Part shown: positions 44,716 through 54,193 of the stretch, in pieces
Layout of the letters: each line of letters starts with the position of its first letter
Position numbering within the stretch: the stretch's first letter is position 1
Origin: Thiocystis minor
Lineage (GTDB): Bacteria; Pseudomonadota; Gammaproteobacteria; Chromatiales; Chromatiaceae
Direction: 5' to 3'
Assembly: GCF_016653465.1 (NCBI RefSeq)
Contig: NZ_NHSQ01000084.1
Coordinates: forward strand, 92,050-156,049
Length of the DNA: 64,000 nt
The notes under the pieces: model-generated
The model's input: only the letters and a program-made list of their open reading frames with translations
The model's database searches: none
What the model was told of the DNA's origin: nothing
Position numbers and translations under genes: made by a program

Positions 44716-46827
44716 ATGCAAAGCGTCTATATCGCCGGCGCCGGTTCCGGCAGCGGAAAATCCGTCGTGGTTCTAGGTTTTATGGAACTATTGTCGGCCG
44801 TCAACCAAAAGGTCGGTTTTTTTCGCCCATTCGCGCCAAAGGAATCCGAACCGGACAATCTCACCGACCTGATCCGCAGCCGCTACGATCTGCCTTTTCC
44901 ACCCGAGATGTTCTACGGCTGTACCCTGGAAACGGCACGTCAGCTCCTCGGCAGCGGTCATTACGATGAGCTGCTCAAGCTCATCATGAACAAATTCAAG
45001 ATGCTGGAGGAACGCTGCGACCTAGTCGTCTGCGCGGGAACCGACTACAACGGACTCATCCCCTCGCTGGAATTCGACTTCAACGCGGATCTGGCCAATA
45101 ACTTCGGCTGCCGCCTGGTGGTCGTGGTCAAGGGGTTTGGGCGCGGCCCGCAGGAGGCGGTCGACGCCCTGCATATCGCGCACGAAATGATGCGCGAGCG
45201 CGGCGGCGATTTCCTGGCGAGCGTCGTCAATGGCGTGGCCGCCGAGCATGTGGAAACGGTCAAGAGCCGTGCCTACGATCTGCTGACCGAGAACGAAAAC
45301 GTCTATGTGCTCCCCGAGCAATCCGTCCTCGGAATGCCGACGGTTGGCGAAATCCGTCAGGCGCTCGCTGCCGATTGTCTCTGCGGCGAGGGAGATGCCA
45401 TGAATCAGGTGGTCACGAATTACAAGATCGCGGCGATGGAGATCCCGGATTTCCTGGGCTATATCGAGGATGGCTGTCTCATCATCACCCCCGGCGACCG
45501 CTCCGACATCATTCTCGCGAGTCTGGCGGCGGATGCGTCTTCCTCCTTTCCGCGCGTGGCCGGTCTGCTGCTGACCGGCGGTCTGCGCCCGGCCGAGAAG
45601 GTCCAGCGTCTGATCGAGGGTCTGCGCCGCACCAAGGTCTCGATCATGCAGGTGCCCGCCGACACCTTTACCACGGCCATGAACCTCAACCGCATTGAGG
45701 CGACCATCCTGCCCGGCGATGACCGTAAGATCGCCGCCGCGCTCGGTCTGTTCGAAAGCTACGTGGACGTAGAGGAATTGCGCGGGCGGATCGCCGTGCA
45801 TCATTCCGACCGGATCACGCCGCTGATGTTCGAGTATGAACTGATCCGGCGCGCCAAGGCGCGGCGCCAGCGCATCGTGCTCCCGGAAGGCAGCGACGAG
45901 CGGATTCTGCGCGCAGCCGAGATTCTGACCCTGCGTCAGGTCGCCGATCTCACCCTGCTCGGCGACCCGGACAAGATCCGCCGCCGCATCGGTGAACTGG
46001 GCCTCAAACTCGACGATATCCGCATCATCGACCCTCTGACATCGCCCGACCGCAAGCGTTATGCCCAAACCTATTTCGAGCTGCGCAAGCACAAGTGCAT
46101 CTCCGAGCAGATGGCGTATGACGTCCTGGAGGATGTCAGCTATTTCGGCACCCTGATGGTCTATCTGGGCGAAGCCGATGGGATGGTCTCCGGCGCCGCC
46201 CACACCACCCAACACACCATTCGGCCCGCCTTCGAGACGGTCAAGACCAAGCCTGGCATCAAGCTGGTTTCCAGTGTCTTTTTCATGTGTTTGCCGGATC
46301 GGGTGCTGGTCTATGGCGACTGTGCCGTTAACCCCAATCCGAACTCCCGGGATTTGGCCGACATCGCCATCAGCTCCGCCGCGACCGCGGCCGCTTTCGG
46401 GATCGAGCCACGCATCGCCATGCTGTCCTATTCGAGCGGCAGCTCGGGCAAGGGCGAGGACGTGGAGAAGGTGCGCGAGGCGGTGCGGATCGCGCGCGAA
46501 CGCCGCCCCGACCTGAAGCTGGAGGGGCCGATCCAGTACGATGCCGCCGTCGATATCGAGATCGGACGCTCCAAGATGCCCGACAGCGAGGTGGCCGGCC
46601 ACGCCACCGTGCTGATCTTCCCGGACCTCAACACCGGCAACAATACCTACAAGGCGGTGCAGCGCAGCGCCGGCGCGGTCGCCATCGGCCCGGTGCTGCA
46701 GGGGCTGAACAAACCGGTCAACGATTTGAGCCGGGGCTGCACAGTGACGGATATCGTCAATACCGTTGCCATCACCGCCATTCAGGCACAGAACGAACGC
46801 GACGCCCTCCAGGAGAACGCCGAATGA
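44716..46827 (+). CDS. pta: Phosphate acetyltransferase
   Basis: A 703-residue three-domain Pta. An N-terminal P-loop dethiobiotin-synthetase-like domain (AGAGSGSGKSVVVLGFME), a DRTGG domain (about 215-330) and the C-terminal catalytic PTA_PTB domain (IVLPEGSDERILRAAE, EADGMVSGAAHTT, FPDLNTGNNTYKAVQR). It converts acetyl-CoA and phosphate to acetyl-phosphate. ATG 44716 has AGAGAGA upstream. It overlaps ackA by four bases (ATGA), so the pair is translationally coupled. Confidence 0.96.
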   Translation: MQSVYIAGAGSGSGKSVVVLGFMELLSAVNQKVGFFRPFAPKESEPDNLTDLIRSRYDLPFPPEMFYGCTLETARQLLGSGHYDELLKLIMNKFKMLEERCDLVVCAGTDYNGLIPSLEFDFNADLANNFGCRLVVVVKGFGRGPQEAVDALHIAHEMMRERGGDFLASVVNGVAAEHVETVKSRAYDLLTENENVYVLPEQSVLGMPTVGEIRQALAADCLCGEGDAMNQVVTNYKIAAMEIPDFLGYIEDGCLIITPGDRSDIILASLAADASSSFPRVAGLLLTGGLRPAEKVQRLIEGLRRTKVSIMQVPADTFTTAMNLNRIEATILPGDDRKIAAALGLFESYVDVEELRGRIAVHHSDRITPLMFEYELIRRAKARRQRIVLPEGSDERILRAAEILTLRQVADLTLLGDPDKIRRRIGELGLKLDDIRIIDPLTSPDRKRYAQTYFELRKHKCISEQMAYDVLEDVSYFGTLMVYLGEADGMVSGAAHTTQHTIRPAFETVKTKPGIKLVSSVFFMCLPDRVLVYGDCAVNPNPNSRDLADIAISSAATAAAFGIEPRIAMLSYSSGSSGKGEDVEKVREAVRIARERRPDLKLEGPIQYDAAVDIEIGRSKMPDSEVAGHATVLIFPDLNTGNNTYKAVQRSAGAVAIGPVLQGLNKPVNDLSRGCTVTDIVNTVAITAIQAQNERDALQENAE

Positions 46828-48029
46828 AGGTGCTGGTGCTCAATTCGGGGAGTTCCTCGATCAAATATCAACTCTTCCGCAGCGAGGACTGGGTCGCCAT
46901 CGCCTTTGGGCAGGTGGCGCGGATCGGCGAGGCCGAAGGGGAACTCAAGCTGAACTGGCTCGACGGCGACGGCAATCCTCAGTCCAGACAGGAGACACCG
47001 GCAATCCCGACGCATCAGGAAGGCATCGATCACATCGTCGCCGGTCTACGGGCGAGCGGCGCGCTGGCGGATGTCTCTGAGCTGGCGGCGATCGGCCATC
47101 GGGTGGTGCACGGCGGACCCAACTTCAAGCATCCGGTGATCGTCGACGACGCCGTGGAGGCCGAGATTCGGGGCGTCGTTCCGTTGGCACCGCTGCATAA
47201 TCCGGGGCATCTGGCCGGGATCGCGGTGGCGCGTCGGCTGTTTCCAACCGTGCCCTCGGTCGCGGTCTTCGACACCGCCTTTCATCAGACCATGCCGCCG
47301 ACCGCTTATCGCTACGCGATCCCGGAGTTCCTCTATACCGAGCACCGCATCCGGCGCTATGGCTTCCACGGCACCTCGCATGGTTACGTCGCCAAACGCG
47401 CTGCCCGCGTTCTCGGCAAGCCGCTGGAGCAATGCAATCTGATCACCCTGCATCTGGGCAATGGGGCCAGTGCCGCCGCCATTCGCTCGGGCCAGTGCAT
47501 CGATACCTCGATGGGATTGACCCCGCTGGAGGGATTGGTGATGGGCACGCGCTGCGGCGACATCGACCCGGCCGTGCTCATCTATCTCGGCAAAAATCTG
47601 GGGCTCGACGCCGAGGCGCAGGACCAGTTGCTCAATCGTCAGAGCGGTCTGCTCGGGATCTGCGGCGTCAACGACATGCGCGAGATCGAGCAACTTGCCG
47701 CGGACGGCAACGCACGCGCCGAACTGGCCATCGGCATTACCGTCCATCGCCTGAAGAAATACATCGGCGCCTATTACGCCGAGTTGGGCCGGGTCGACGC
47801 CATCGTCTTTACCGGCGGGATCGGCGAGAATTCGCTTGGCATCCGGCGGCGGGCCTGCGAGGGGTTGGAGCGCCTGGGAATCGCGCTCGACGAGGAGGCC
47901 AACGCCTCGCGCGAATCGCGTGGCGAGCGTTGCATCAGCGCGTCGGACGGCGAGGTCAAAGTGCTGGTGATCCCGACCAACGAGGAACTGGAGATCGCCC
48001 GGCAGGCGCTGGCGGCGGTTGGGGGCTAA
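46824..48029 (+). CDS. ackA: Acetate kinase
   Basis: A 401-residue ASKHA-fold kinase. It has VLNSGSSSIKY at the start, GHRVVHGG, FDTAFHQTMP, YGFHGTSHGYV and VFTGGIGENS. It makes ATP and acetate from acetyl-phosphate or runs in reverse for acetate use. It is coupled to pta by the ATGA overlap. Length is standard. Confidence 0.97.
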   Translation: MKVLVLNSGSSSIKYQLFRSEDWVAIAFGQVARIGEAEGELKLNWLDGDGNPQSRQETPAIPTHQEGIDHIVAGLRASGALADVSELAAIGHRVVHGGPNFKHPVIVDDAVEAEIRGVVPLAPLHNPGHLAGIAVARRLFPTVPSVAVFDTAFHQTMPPTAYRYAIPEFLYTEHRIRRYGFHGTSHGYVAKRAARVLGKPLEQCNLITLHLGNGASAAAIRSGQCIDTSMGLTPLEGLVMGTRCGDIDPAVLIYLGKNLGLDAEAQDQLLNRQSGLLGICGVNDMREIEQLAADGNARAELAIGITVHRLKKYIGAYYAELGRVDAIVFTGGIGENSLGIRRRACEGLERLGIALDEEANASRESRGERCISASDGEVKVLVIPTNEELEIARQALAAVGG

Positions 48030-48128
48030 CGCGGGCTTTATCAAGCATCGTCGGCGCAAATGCAGGATAATCGCGCCGTTCGATGCCGAAGAGCGATCAC
48101 CGCCGCAATCCACCCGAAGGAGATAATG

Positions 48129-49679
48129 ATGTCCGACTCCAGCACGTCGTTCTGGAAATCCATGGCGTTTTTTCTGCTGCTTGCCCTGATTGGCGTCTAC
48201 CTGCTCTATGAGTGGTACGACGACCAACTCTACGCCCGACTCGCGGAAAAGGATGCGCTGATTGACCAGTCGAGCGCACAGATCAGAGCAACCGATACGC
48301 GGCTCCATCAAGTGGTCGACGCTCAGGATAGCGTTCAAGCCGAAATCGCTGCCCTGCGGAACCGACATCAAGAAGAAAAAGCCCTTTTGACAGAGCAGTT
48401 AGAGAGGCTCGCACAGGAGAAAGCCGCTTTTGGCCAGAATCTGGCATCGCTTCGCGCAACCCACGCGGACGATTTGGCCGCCGAGCAACAGAAGACCCGT
48501 CAGGCGGTCAGCGAGCGTGAAGAGCTTGACGCAGCCTATGCCGAGTTGAAACGGCTCCACGAGGCCGATCAAGCAAAAATGATCGCCTTGCAGTCAGACC
48601 TGTCAAATGTGCACAAAGCGATTGAAAAAACGGCCGCGGAGCATCAGGCGAAGGTCACAGAGCTGGAAAACCATCTCAATGAGCGGGTCAAGCTGTCCAA
48701 AACAACGCCAATGGACGCCGACCTGTTACGCACGGCGTTAGCCGCGGGCGTTCTGACCTCAGACGAGGTCGCTGTCGAGGACGGGCAGGCATTGACCGGT
48801 CAACTCGCCGAGACGACGTCGCGATTGGAAGCGCTCCAGGCGGACCATGACGCCGTGCGCCAGCAACTCGCCGAGACGCAGCAACAACTTGAGCGTACTC
48901 AGTCCGAACTGGAACAAAGCCAGAGCAAGCTGACCGAGGTCAGTCCGCTCGACGGAGACGGGGACCGCATTGCCGTCTTAAATGAGCAGATTGAAACCGA
49001 GAAGAACGTACGCACGGAATTATTGCAACAACACCAGGCCGCGCTGATCGCGCTCATGGATACGCTGGACGATACCAAGCAAAAACTGGCTGCGGTCGAA
49101 GACAAATTACGGACGGCCCAAGCGGAAACCAGCGAGACGGATCAAGGCGTTTTGGAGCAGGTCGCGTCAGCCAATGCCCAGGTCGCCACGCTTGAGGCCC
49201 GTTTGGAAGAAGATCGGCGCCAATCGGCATCGGCCCAACAGACGCTTCGTGATGAGGCCGAAAAGGCCATCGCAAAACTGCGCGCGCGCGAGGCCGGTTT
49301 TGCCGATCTTGGCGGTACTTACACGCCTCGCGGCGTTTTGTTGCGATTGATGGAGGCTGAGCTGCGTTTTTCTCCAGGGCAGGCGACGCTGCCGGCTGGT
49401 GAGCTTGCCAGCCTTGAACGCATCGCCGCCTTACTCAAGGAACAGCCTGAGTTGACTGTCCGAATTGAAGGCCACACGGACAGTTTGGGTGGCGCCGAAC
49501 TAAATCTGTCTCTTTCCCAGCGGCGCGCCGAAGCCGTGAGGCAGTCATTGATCGAGCGTGGCGTTGAGGCGGTGCGCCTGAGCGTCGAAGGGATCGGCGC
49601 CGCGCGCCCGATCGCCGACAATGCCACGGCCGCTGGCCGGAGTCTGAACCGGCGTGTAGAAGTGTACGTCAAGGAATAG
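48129..49679 (+). CDS. Inner-membrane-anchored coiled-coil OmpA-family protein
   Basis: A 516-residue protein. One membrane helix (about 10-28) is followed by a very long coiled coil (about 35-390, Gln/Glu/Leu-rich with two GLN-type LAETQQQLERTQSELEQ runs) and a C-terminal OmpA domain (about 400-516) with IEGHTDSLGGAELN, LSQRRAEAVRQSL and GRSLNRRVEV. The OmpA part binds peptidoglycan, so the protein probably spans the periplasm like a strut between inner membrane and wall. Start ATG 48129 lies six bases after AAGGAG; ATG 48126 is too close. Confidence 0.87.
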   Translation: MSDSSTSFWKSMAFFLLLALIGVYLLYEWYDDQLYARLAEKDALIDQSSAQIRATDTRLHQVVDAQDSVQAEIAALRNRHQEEKALLTEQLERLAQEKAAFGQNLASLRATHADDLAAEQQKTRQAVSEREELDAAYAELKRLHEADQAKMIALQSDLSNVHKAIEKTAAEHQAKVTELENHLNERVKLSKTTPMDADLLRTALAAGVLTSDEVAVEDGQALTGQLAETTSRLEALQADHDAVRQQLAETQQQLERTQSELEQSQSKLTEVSPLDGDGDRIAVLNEQIETEKNVRTELLQQHQAALIALMDTLDDTKQKLAAVEDKLRTAQAETSETDQGVLEQVASANAQVATLEARLEEDRRQSASAQQTLRDEAEKAIAKLRAREAGFADLGGTYTPRGVLLRLMEAELRFSPGQATLPAGELASLERIAALLKEQPELTVRIEGHTDSLGGAELNLSLSQRRAEAVRQSLIERGVEAVRLSVEGIGAARPIADNATAAGRSLNRRVEVYVKE

Positions 49680-49813
49680 CCACCGACGCTAAAACCAAGT
49701 TCGGGCAGAGCGTCCGCGTCAGCCATCCGCCGGCGTTGATTGGAACTTGCCCGAGTTTGGAAAACGACTTCGCTCGACCGTGCCAAGGCAATAGCAGATC
49801 GAAAAGCTTGGGC

Positions 49814-49819
49814 TATAAT
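49814..49819 (+). promoter_or_regulatory. Possible -10 of the hsp20 gene
   Basis: A perfect TATAAT, 32 bases before the hsp20 ATG. There is no good -35 at the right distance and no sigma-32-type CTTGAAA or CCCCAT motif. Confidence 0.4.
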
Positions 49820-49850
49820 TAAAATGGAAATCAAGAAGAGGAGGATTGTC

Positions 49851-50348
49851 ATGAAAACCAAACGCACCGAGCTCGCCGAGGCGGTTCCGCGTCGTGAAAT
49901 GACCCTTTTCGACGAAATGGATCGCGCTTTCGACGATCTCTTGACACGAGGTGGATTGCGGCGTGGCTGGTTGCATCCGTTCCGTGGGCTGTGGCCGGAG
50001 TGGGGTGGCATGGAGACGGCGTTCGAGATCACCCCGATGATTGATGTGATCGACCGCGAGGCCGAGGTTCTGGTCCGGGCTGAGGTGCCGGGTGTCGAGA
50101 AGAAAGACCTCGAAGTGGATCTGGCGGGCGATATGCTGACGATCAAGGGCGAGCGCAGGCACGAGGAAACCAAGGATGAGGGCGCCTACTTCCGTTCCGA
50201 GATCGCGCACGGTCATTTCAGCCGTACGATCCGGTTGCCGGCCGAAGTGGCGATGGAGGATGTCAAGGCCGAGTTCAAGGATGGCGTGCTTGAGATCCAT
50301 CTGCCGAAGACGGAGAAGACCGAGCGGCGTCGCATCGAGGTTCAATGA
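49851..50348 (+). CDS. Small heat-shock protein, Hsp20/alpha-crystallin family
   Basis: A 165-residue chaperone that holds unfolding proteins in oligomers. The alpha-crystallin domain (about 55-150) has VIDREAEVLVRAEVPGVEKK, GDMLTIKGERRHE and the end FKDGVLEIHLPK (the usual GVL motif). A short N-arm holds FDEMDRAFDDLL. GAGGAGGA precedes ATG 49851; an upstream in-frame extension to 49740 is non-coding. A clear terminator follows. Confidence 0.93.
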   Translation: MKTKRTELAEAVPRREMTLFDEMDRAFDDLLTRGGLRRGWLHPFRGLWPEWGGMETAFEITPMIDVIDREAEVLVRAEVPGVEKKDLEVDLAGDMLTIKGERRHEETKDEGAYFRSEIAHGHFSRTIRLPAEVAMEDVKAEFKDGVLEIHLPKTEKTERRRIEVQ

Positions 50349-50414
50349 ACCAGCGTCAGCGCTGAAGACGCTCTCGATAAAGGAAGAGCGCGCGGCGGAG
50401 AGCAGGGAAGCCAG

Positions 50415-50443
50415 AAAAGGCCGGCCATCGGGTCGGCCTTTTT
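50415..50443 (+). terminator. Rho-independent terminator after hsp20
   Basis: AAAAGGCCG/CGGCCTTTTT stem around GCCATCGGGT, followed by a T-run. It serves hsp20 on the plus strand and ends 110 bases before the next gene. Confidence 0.88.
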
Positions 50444-50551
50444 GTTAACGCGGTCAGCGGGCCTCACAACGAATCGAATCGATCGGGAAGGGCTTTTTCG
50501 CCGTGTCACACAAGTCGTGCCACACTCGCCCTGCCAACGGCCAACTTTGAT

Positions 50552-51484
50552 ATGACTGCTTCGCCATTGACCTTCACCATCCTCGGCACTGGTGCCGTGG
50601 GCGGGTTCTACGGATCGCGATTGCTCCAGGGCGGGGCTGTGGTGCGTTTCATCGCGCACAGCGATGTGGATTTCATTCGCCAGCAGGGATTGCGCGTCGA
50701 TTCGCCGCTCGGCAACCGGCAGCATGCTCCGGTTGATGTCTATGCCTCCTCGGAGCCGATTCCGCCGAGCGAGGTGGTCTGCATCGCGCTCAAGACGACT
50801 CGGAATCACCGTCTGCCGGAACTGCTCAAGCCCTTGATCCACGACGGGACGGTCATTCTGAATCTCCAGAACGGCTTGACCATGGAGGATGAATTGGCCG
50901 AAGCGTTTCCCCAGGCATGCCTGATTGCGGGGCTGTGTTTTCTGTGCTCGAACAAGGTCGGTCCCGGACACGTCGCACACCTCGATTACGGTAAGATCAG
51001 CTTTGCCCCCTTTGACGATCGCGGGCGCGACTGGATCCCTCGGCTGATGGAGTCGTTTGCTGCGGGCGGGGTCGCGGTCGAATCGTTGCCCTCGCTGACC
51101 CAGGCCCGCTGGCGCAAACTCGCCTGGAATATCCCCTTCAACGGGCTGTCGGTCCTGCTGGAGGCGAACACCGATGTCCTCATGGCGGACCCGGACGCGC
51201 GGCGGCTGGCAGAGCAGTTGATGGCCGAGGTCGCGGTCGGTGCCACGGCCTGCGGAGTGCCGTTCGAGGATGATTTTACGCGCAAGCTGCTGGAGTCCAC
51301 GGAACGGATGGCGTCTTATGCGCCCAGCATGCGGTTGGATTTTCTGGCCAGGCGCGAACTGGAAATCGAGTATCTGTACCGTCGACCGCTGCGCGAGGTG
51401 GCCAGACAGGGCGTTCGGTTGCCGGCGGTCGAGACGATCGCCAGTCAGTTGGCCTTTGTCGATCGCAGGAATCGTCAGCCGTAA
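50552..51484 (+). CDS. 2-dehydropantoate 2-reductase (PanE/ApbA family)
   Basis: A 310-residue Rossmann-fold reductase. ILGTGAVGGFYGSRL binds NADP; ALKTTRNH, LNLQNGLTMEDEL and the C-terminal ARWRKLAWNIPFN with the catalytic Lys fit the family. PanE reduces ketopantoate in pantothenate synthesis. Bacteria often carry several paralogues, so the substrate of this copy is not certain. Its end is 97 bases before an oxidoreductase gene. Confidence 0.87.
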   Translation: MTASPLTFTILGTGAVGGFYGSRLLQGGAVVRFIAHSDVDFIRQQGLRVDSPLGNRQHAPVDVYASSEPIPPSEVVCIALKTTRNHRLPELLKPLIHDGTVILNLQNGLTMEDELAEAFPQACLIAGLCFLCSNKVGPGHVAHLDYGKISFAPFDDRGRDWIPRLMESFAAGGVAVESLPSLTQARWRKLAWNIPFNGLSVLLEANTDVLMADPDARRLAEQLMAEVAVGATACGVPFEDDFTRKLLESTERMASYAPSMRLDFLARRELEIEYLYRRPLREVARQGVRLPAVETIASQLAFVDRRNRQP

Positions 51485-51581
51485 TCCGTCCATGGTCGTC
51501 CGGTCATCGCACTTGTCGTGCCCATGCCCGCGCCCCTACATGATGAAGATGGATTTAACGCGAGCCAATCCGGAGCACCTA

Positions 51582-52580
51582 ATGAAAGCAATCGAGATGC
51601 GCGAAACCGGCGAACCGTCAGTCCTGCAATGGGTTGAGCGGCCCCGCCCCGAGATCGCGGGACCGGAAGAGATTCTGGTCAAACTCAGCGCGGCCGGCGT
51701 TAATCCAGTCGATGCCAAGATCCGTCGCAACGGCCCGCTGGCACCCGAGGGGCTTCCCGCGATTCTGGGCTGTGACGGCGCGGGCGTGGTGGAGGCCGTG
51801 GGCGAGTCGGTGATCCGCTTCAAACCGGGCGACGAGGTCTGGTTCTGTCACGGCGGTCTCGGCGGCTCCGTCGGGAACTATGCCGAATACATTGTTCTGG
51901 ATCAACATTTTGCGCAGGCCAAGCCCCGCGCCATCGACATGGTCGAGGCCGCGGCCGCGCCACTCGTGCTACTCACCGCCTGGGAGGCGCTGCATGACCG
52001 GGCGCGGCTCGTCGAAGGGCAGCGGGTGTTGATCCATGGCGGCGCGGGCGGTGTAGGACATGTCGCCATCCAGCTTGCCAGGGCGGCCGGCGCGCGTGTC
52101 TGCACCACGGTCAGCAGTCCGGAAAAAGCCGATTTCGCCCATGCGCTCGGGGCCGAATACTGCATCAATTACCGGGAGGAGGATCTGGTCGAGTCCGTGA
52201 TGGAATGGACCGAGGGGCAGGGCGTGGACATTGCCCTCGACACGGTCGGCCCCGCGGTCTTTCGTCAGACCATTCCGGCCATGGCCCAGTATGGCGACCT
52301 GGTGACGATTCTGGATCCAGGTCCGGAGCTGGATCTGAAGGAGGCGCGTCTGCGCAATCTGCGCATCAGTTTTGAATTGATGCTAACCCCAATGCTCCGG
52401 AACCTCCCACGCGCGCGCATCCATCAGGGCGAAATCCTGCGTCGCTGCGGCGATCTGATCGATGGCGGCGAACTGCGCATTCAGGTCTCCCAAACCTTTC
52501 CGCTGGAACAGGCCGCGCAGGCGCACACGCTTATCGAGCAGGGGCATGTGACGGGCAAGCTGGCGCTGGTCATGGCCTGA
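51582..52580 (+). CDS. NADPH:quinone oxidoreductase-like MDR protein
   Basis: A 332-residue medium-chain dehydrogenase/reductase without zinc ligands. It has the N-terminal GroES-like fold (EEILVKLSAAGVNPVDAKIR, LGCDGAGVVEAVG) and the NADPH fold VLIHGGAGGVGHVAIQLAR. It probably reduces quinones or alpha,beta-unsaturated carbonyls. ATG 51582 was chosen for GGAG seven bases upstream and the conserved MKAIEM start. Confidence 0.87.
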   Translation: MKAIEMRETGEPSVLQWVERPRPEIAGPEEILVKLSAAGVNPVDAKIRRNGPLAPEGLPAILGCDGAGVVEAVGESVIRFKPGDEVWFCHGGLGGSVGNYAEYIVLDQHFAQAKPRAIDMVEAAAAPLVLLTAWEALHDRARLVEGQRVLIHGGAGGVGHVAIQLARAAGARVCTTVSSPEKADFAHALGAEYCINYREEDLVESVMEWTEGQGVDIALDTVGPAVFRQTIPAMAQYGDLVTILDPGPELDLKEARLRNLRISFELMLTPMLRNLPRARIHQGEILRRCGDLIDGGELRIQVSQTFPLEQAAQAHTLIEQGHVTGKLALVMA

Positions 52581-52623
52581 GCCGGTGAAACCAGGTCCGT
52601 CTCTTCCAGAAAGTTTTGCCAGC

Positions 52624-53244
52624 ATGGATCGACTGCGTGTCGCCATCCTGTCCGATACTCACGGCGCGCTTGATGCGCGCATCCAGGAACTCGTGAGTCA
52701 ATGCGATCTGGCCATGCATGGCGGCGACATCGGACATGCCGCCATCCTCGCCCAGCTTCAGCCCCGGCTGGGGCGAGTGCTGGCGGTGTTCGGCAATAAC
52801 GATGTCGCGCGCAAATGGCCGGAGGAAGATCGGCAACTTCTCGTGCATCTGCCGGAATGGCTTGATCAGCCGCTGCCTGGCGGGCATCTGGTGGTGATCC
52901 ACGGTCATCAGACCAATGCGCGCGATCGTCACAGACTGCTGCGCGGACGTTTCCCGCATGCCCGGGCAATCGTCTATGGACACAGTCATCGGCTGCTGCT
53001 GGAGGTCGACGCTCGGCCCTGGATCCTCAACCCTGGCGCGGCCGGGCGTTCTCGCACGCACGGCGGGCCTTCCTGCATGGTCCTGACCGCGACTCCGATG
53101 GAGTGGCAGGTCGAGACCTATCGTTATCCTCTATCCTTATCGAATCAGGGCGTCAGATACACCTGCCAGCATGAGCATACCCAGCCCCAATTCTCTCAAG
53201 CCGCCCAAATCGCTGCTCCGTCAGGTCGGTCGCGCGATCGCTGA
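52624..53244 (+). CDS. YfcE-type metallophosphoesterase
   Basis: A 206-residue phosphoesterase. It has LSDTHG, GGDIGH, FGNNDVA, VIHGHQ and YGHSHR, the five metal-binding motifs of YfcE/MJ0936-type enzymes. It hydrolyses phosphodiesters, substrate unknown. The C-terminus (after about 180) is longer than usual and overlaps the ttcA start by 74 bases, so the tail may not be conserved. Confidence 0.88.
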   Translation: MDRLRVAILSDTHGALDARIQELVSQCDLAMHGGDIGHAAILAQLQPRLGRVLAVFGNNDVARKWPEEDRQLLVHLPEWLDQPLPGGHLVVIHGHQTNARDRHRLLRGRFPHARAIVYGHSHRLLLEVDARPWILNPGAAGRSRTHGGPSCMVLTATPMEWQVETYRYPLSLSNQGVRYTCQHEHTQPQFSQAAQIAAPSGRSRDR

Positions 53245-53971
53245 TTTTCGCATGATCGGCGCGGGCGACCGCATTCTGCTCGGCGTTTCAGGCGGCAAGG
53301 ATTCGCTCTCGCTGCTCCAGATCCTCCACCATCTGCGCACCTATGCGCCGGTGCGCTTCGAACTCGCCGTGCTGACCGTCGACCCGGAGGTGCCGGGCTT
53401 CGATCCCCGTTCGCTCAAGGACTATTACGACACCCTCGGCATCCCTTGGCACTACGAACAGCAACCGCTGATGGAACAGGCCCGGGAGCACATGGATGGA
53501 GATTCCTTCTGCGCCTATTGCTCGCGCATGAAGCGCGGCATCATGTACCGCATCTGCCGCGAGCAGGGCTACAACGTCCTCGCGCTCGGGCAACACCTGG
53601 ACGACCTGGCCGAGAGCCTGCTGATGTCGCTATTCCACGGCGGTCAACTGCGAACCATGAAGGCCCATTACACCAACCAGGAAGGCAACGTTCGCGTCAT
53701 CCGCCCGTTGGTCTACTGTCGCGAGCGCCAGACCGCCGACTATGCCGTGCGGGCCAGCCTGCCGGTCATCCCGGACTCCTGTCCCGCCTGCTTTTCCATG
53801 CCGACCCGGCGCGAACACATGAAGGCGCTGCTGGCCCGCGAGGAGGCCGGTCACGGCCACCTGTTCGCCAACATCCTGCATGCGATCCGGCCGATCATGA
53901 CCGAGGGCGGACTGCCGGAGCCGGGCTGGCCGCTGAAAGCCGCGCCAGAAGGGGACGCTGCGGCGGACTGA
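53171..53971 (+). CDS. ttcA: tRNA 2-thiocytidine(32) synthetase TtcA
   Basis: A 266-residue PP-loop enzyme. It has the ATP-binding SGGKDS, CAYC and CPAC cysteine pairs (Fe-S/persulfide), and ALGQHLDDLAESLLMSLFHGG. It thiolates C32 of some tRNAs in an iron-sulfur-dependent reaction. The start ATG lies inside the preceding phosphoesterase gene, which suggests coupling. Confidence 0.95.
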   Translation: MSIPSPNSLKPPKSLLRQVGRAIADFRMIGAGDRILLGVSGGKDSLSLLQILHHLRTYAPVRFELAVLTVDPEVPGFDPRSLKDYYDTLGIPWHYEQQPLMEQAREHMDGDSFCAYCSRMKRGIMYRICREQGYNVLALGQHLDDLAESLLMSLFHGGQLRTMKAHYTNQEGNVRVIRPLVYCRERQTADYAVRASLPVIPDSCPACFSMPTRREHMKALLAREEAGHGHLFANILHAIRPIMTEGGLPEPGWPLKAAPEGDAAAD

Positions 53972-54193
53972 AGGATCTGGCGGGTGCCTTGAGAAAACAC
54001 GGATCCTTGCGGATGTTCTATTCTTTACCTCGCGTCTGCTCCCGCGGTCATGTGCTCATGCCAACCTGGCCGATCCATCGAAACGTCGTCGATCATGAGT
54101 CATGATGGACGTGGTTTCGGTTGAACGGAAACGCATTGGCTGGTCTGACACCACCGCCCATTCCAAACGCTCGACTTCACAGGGGAGATCGTC

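Noticed and set aside
47046..48371. 441-codon minus-strand frame opposite ackA
   Set aside because: Antisense to a clear acetate kinase with every motif present; composition is shadow-like.
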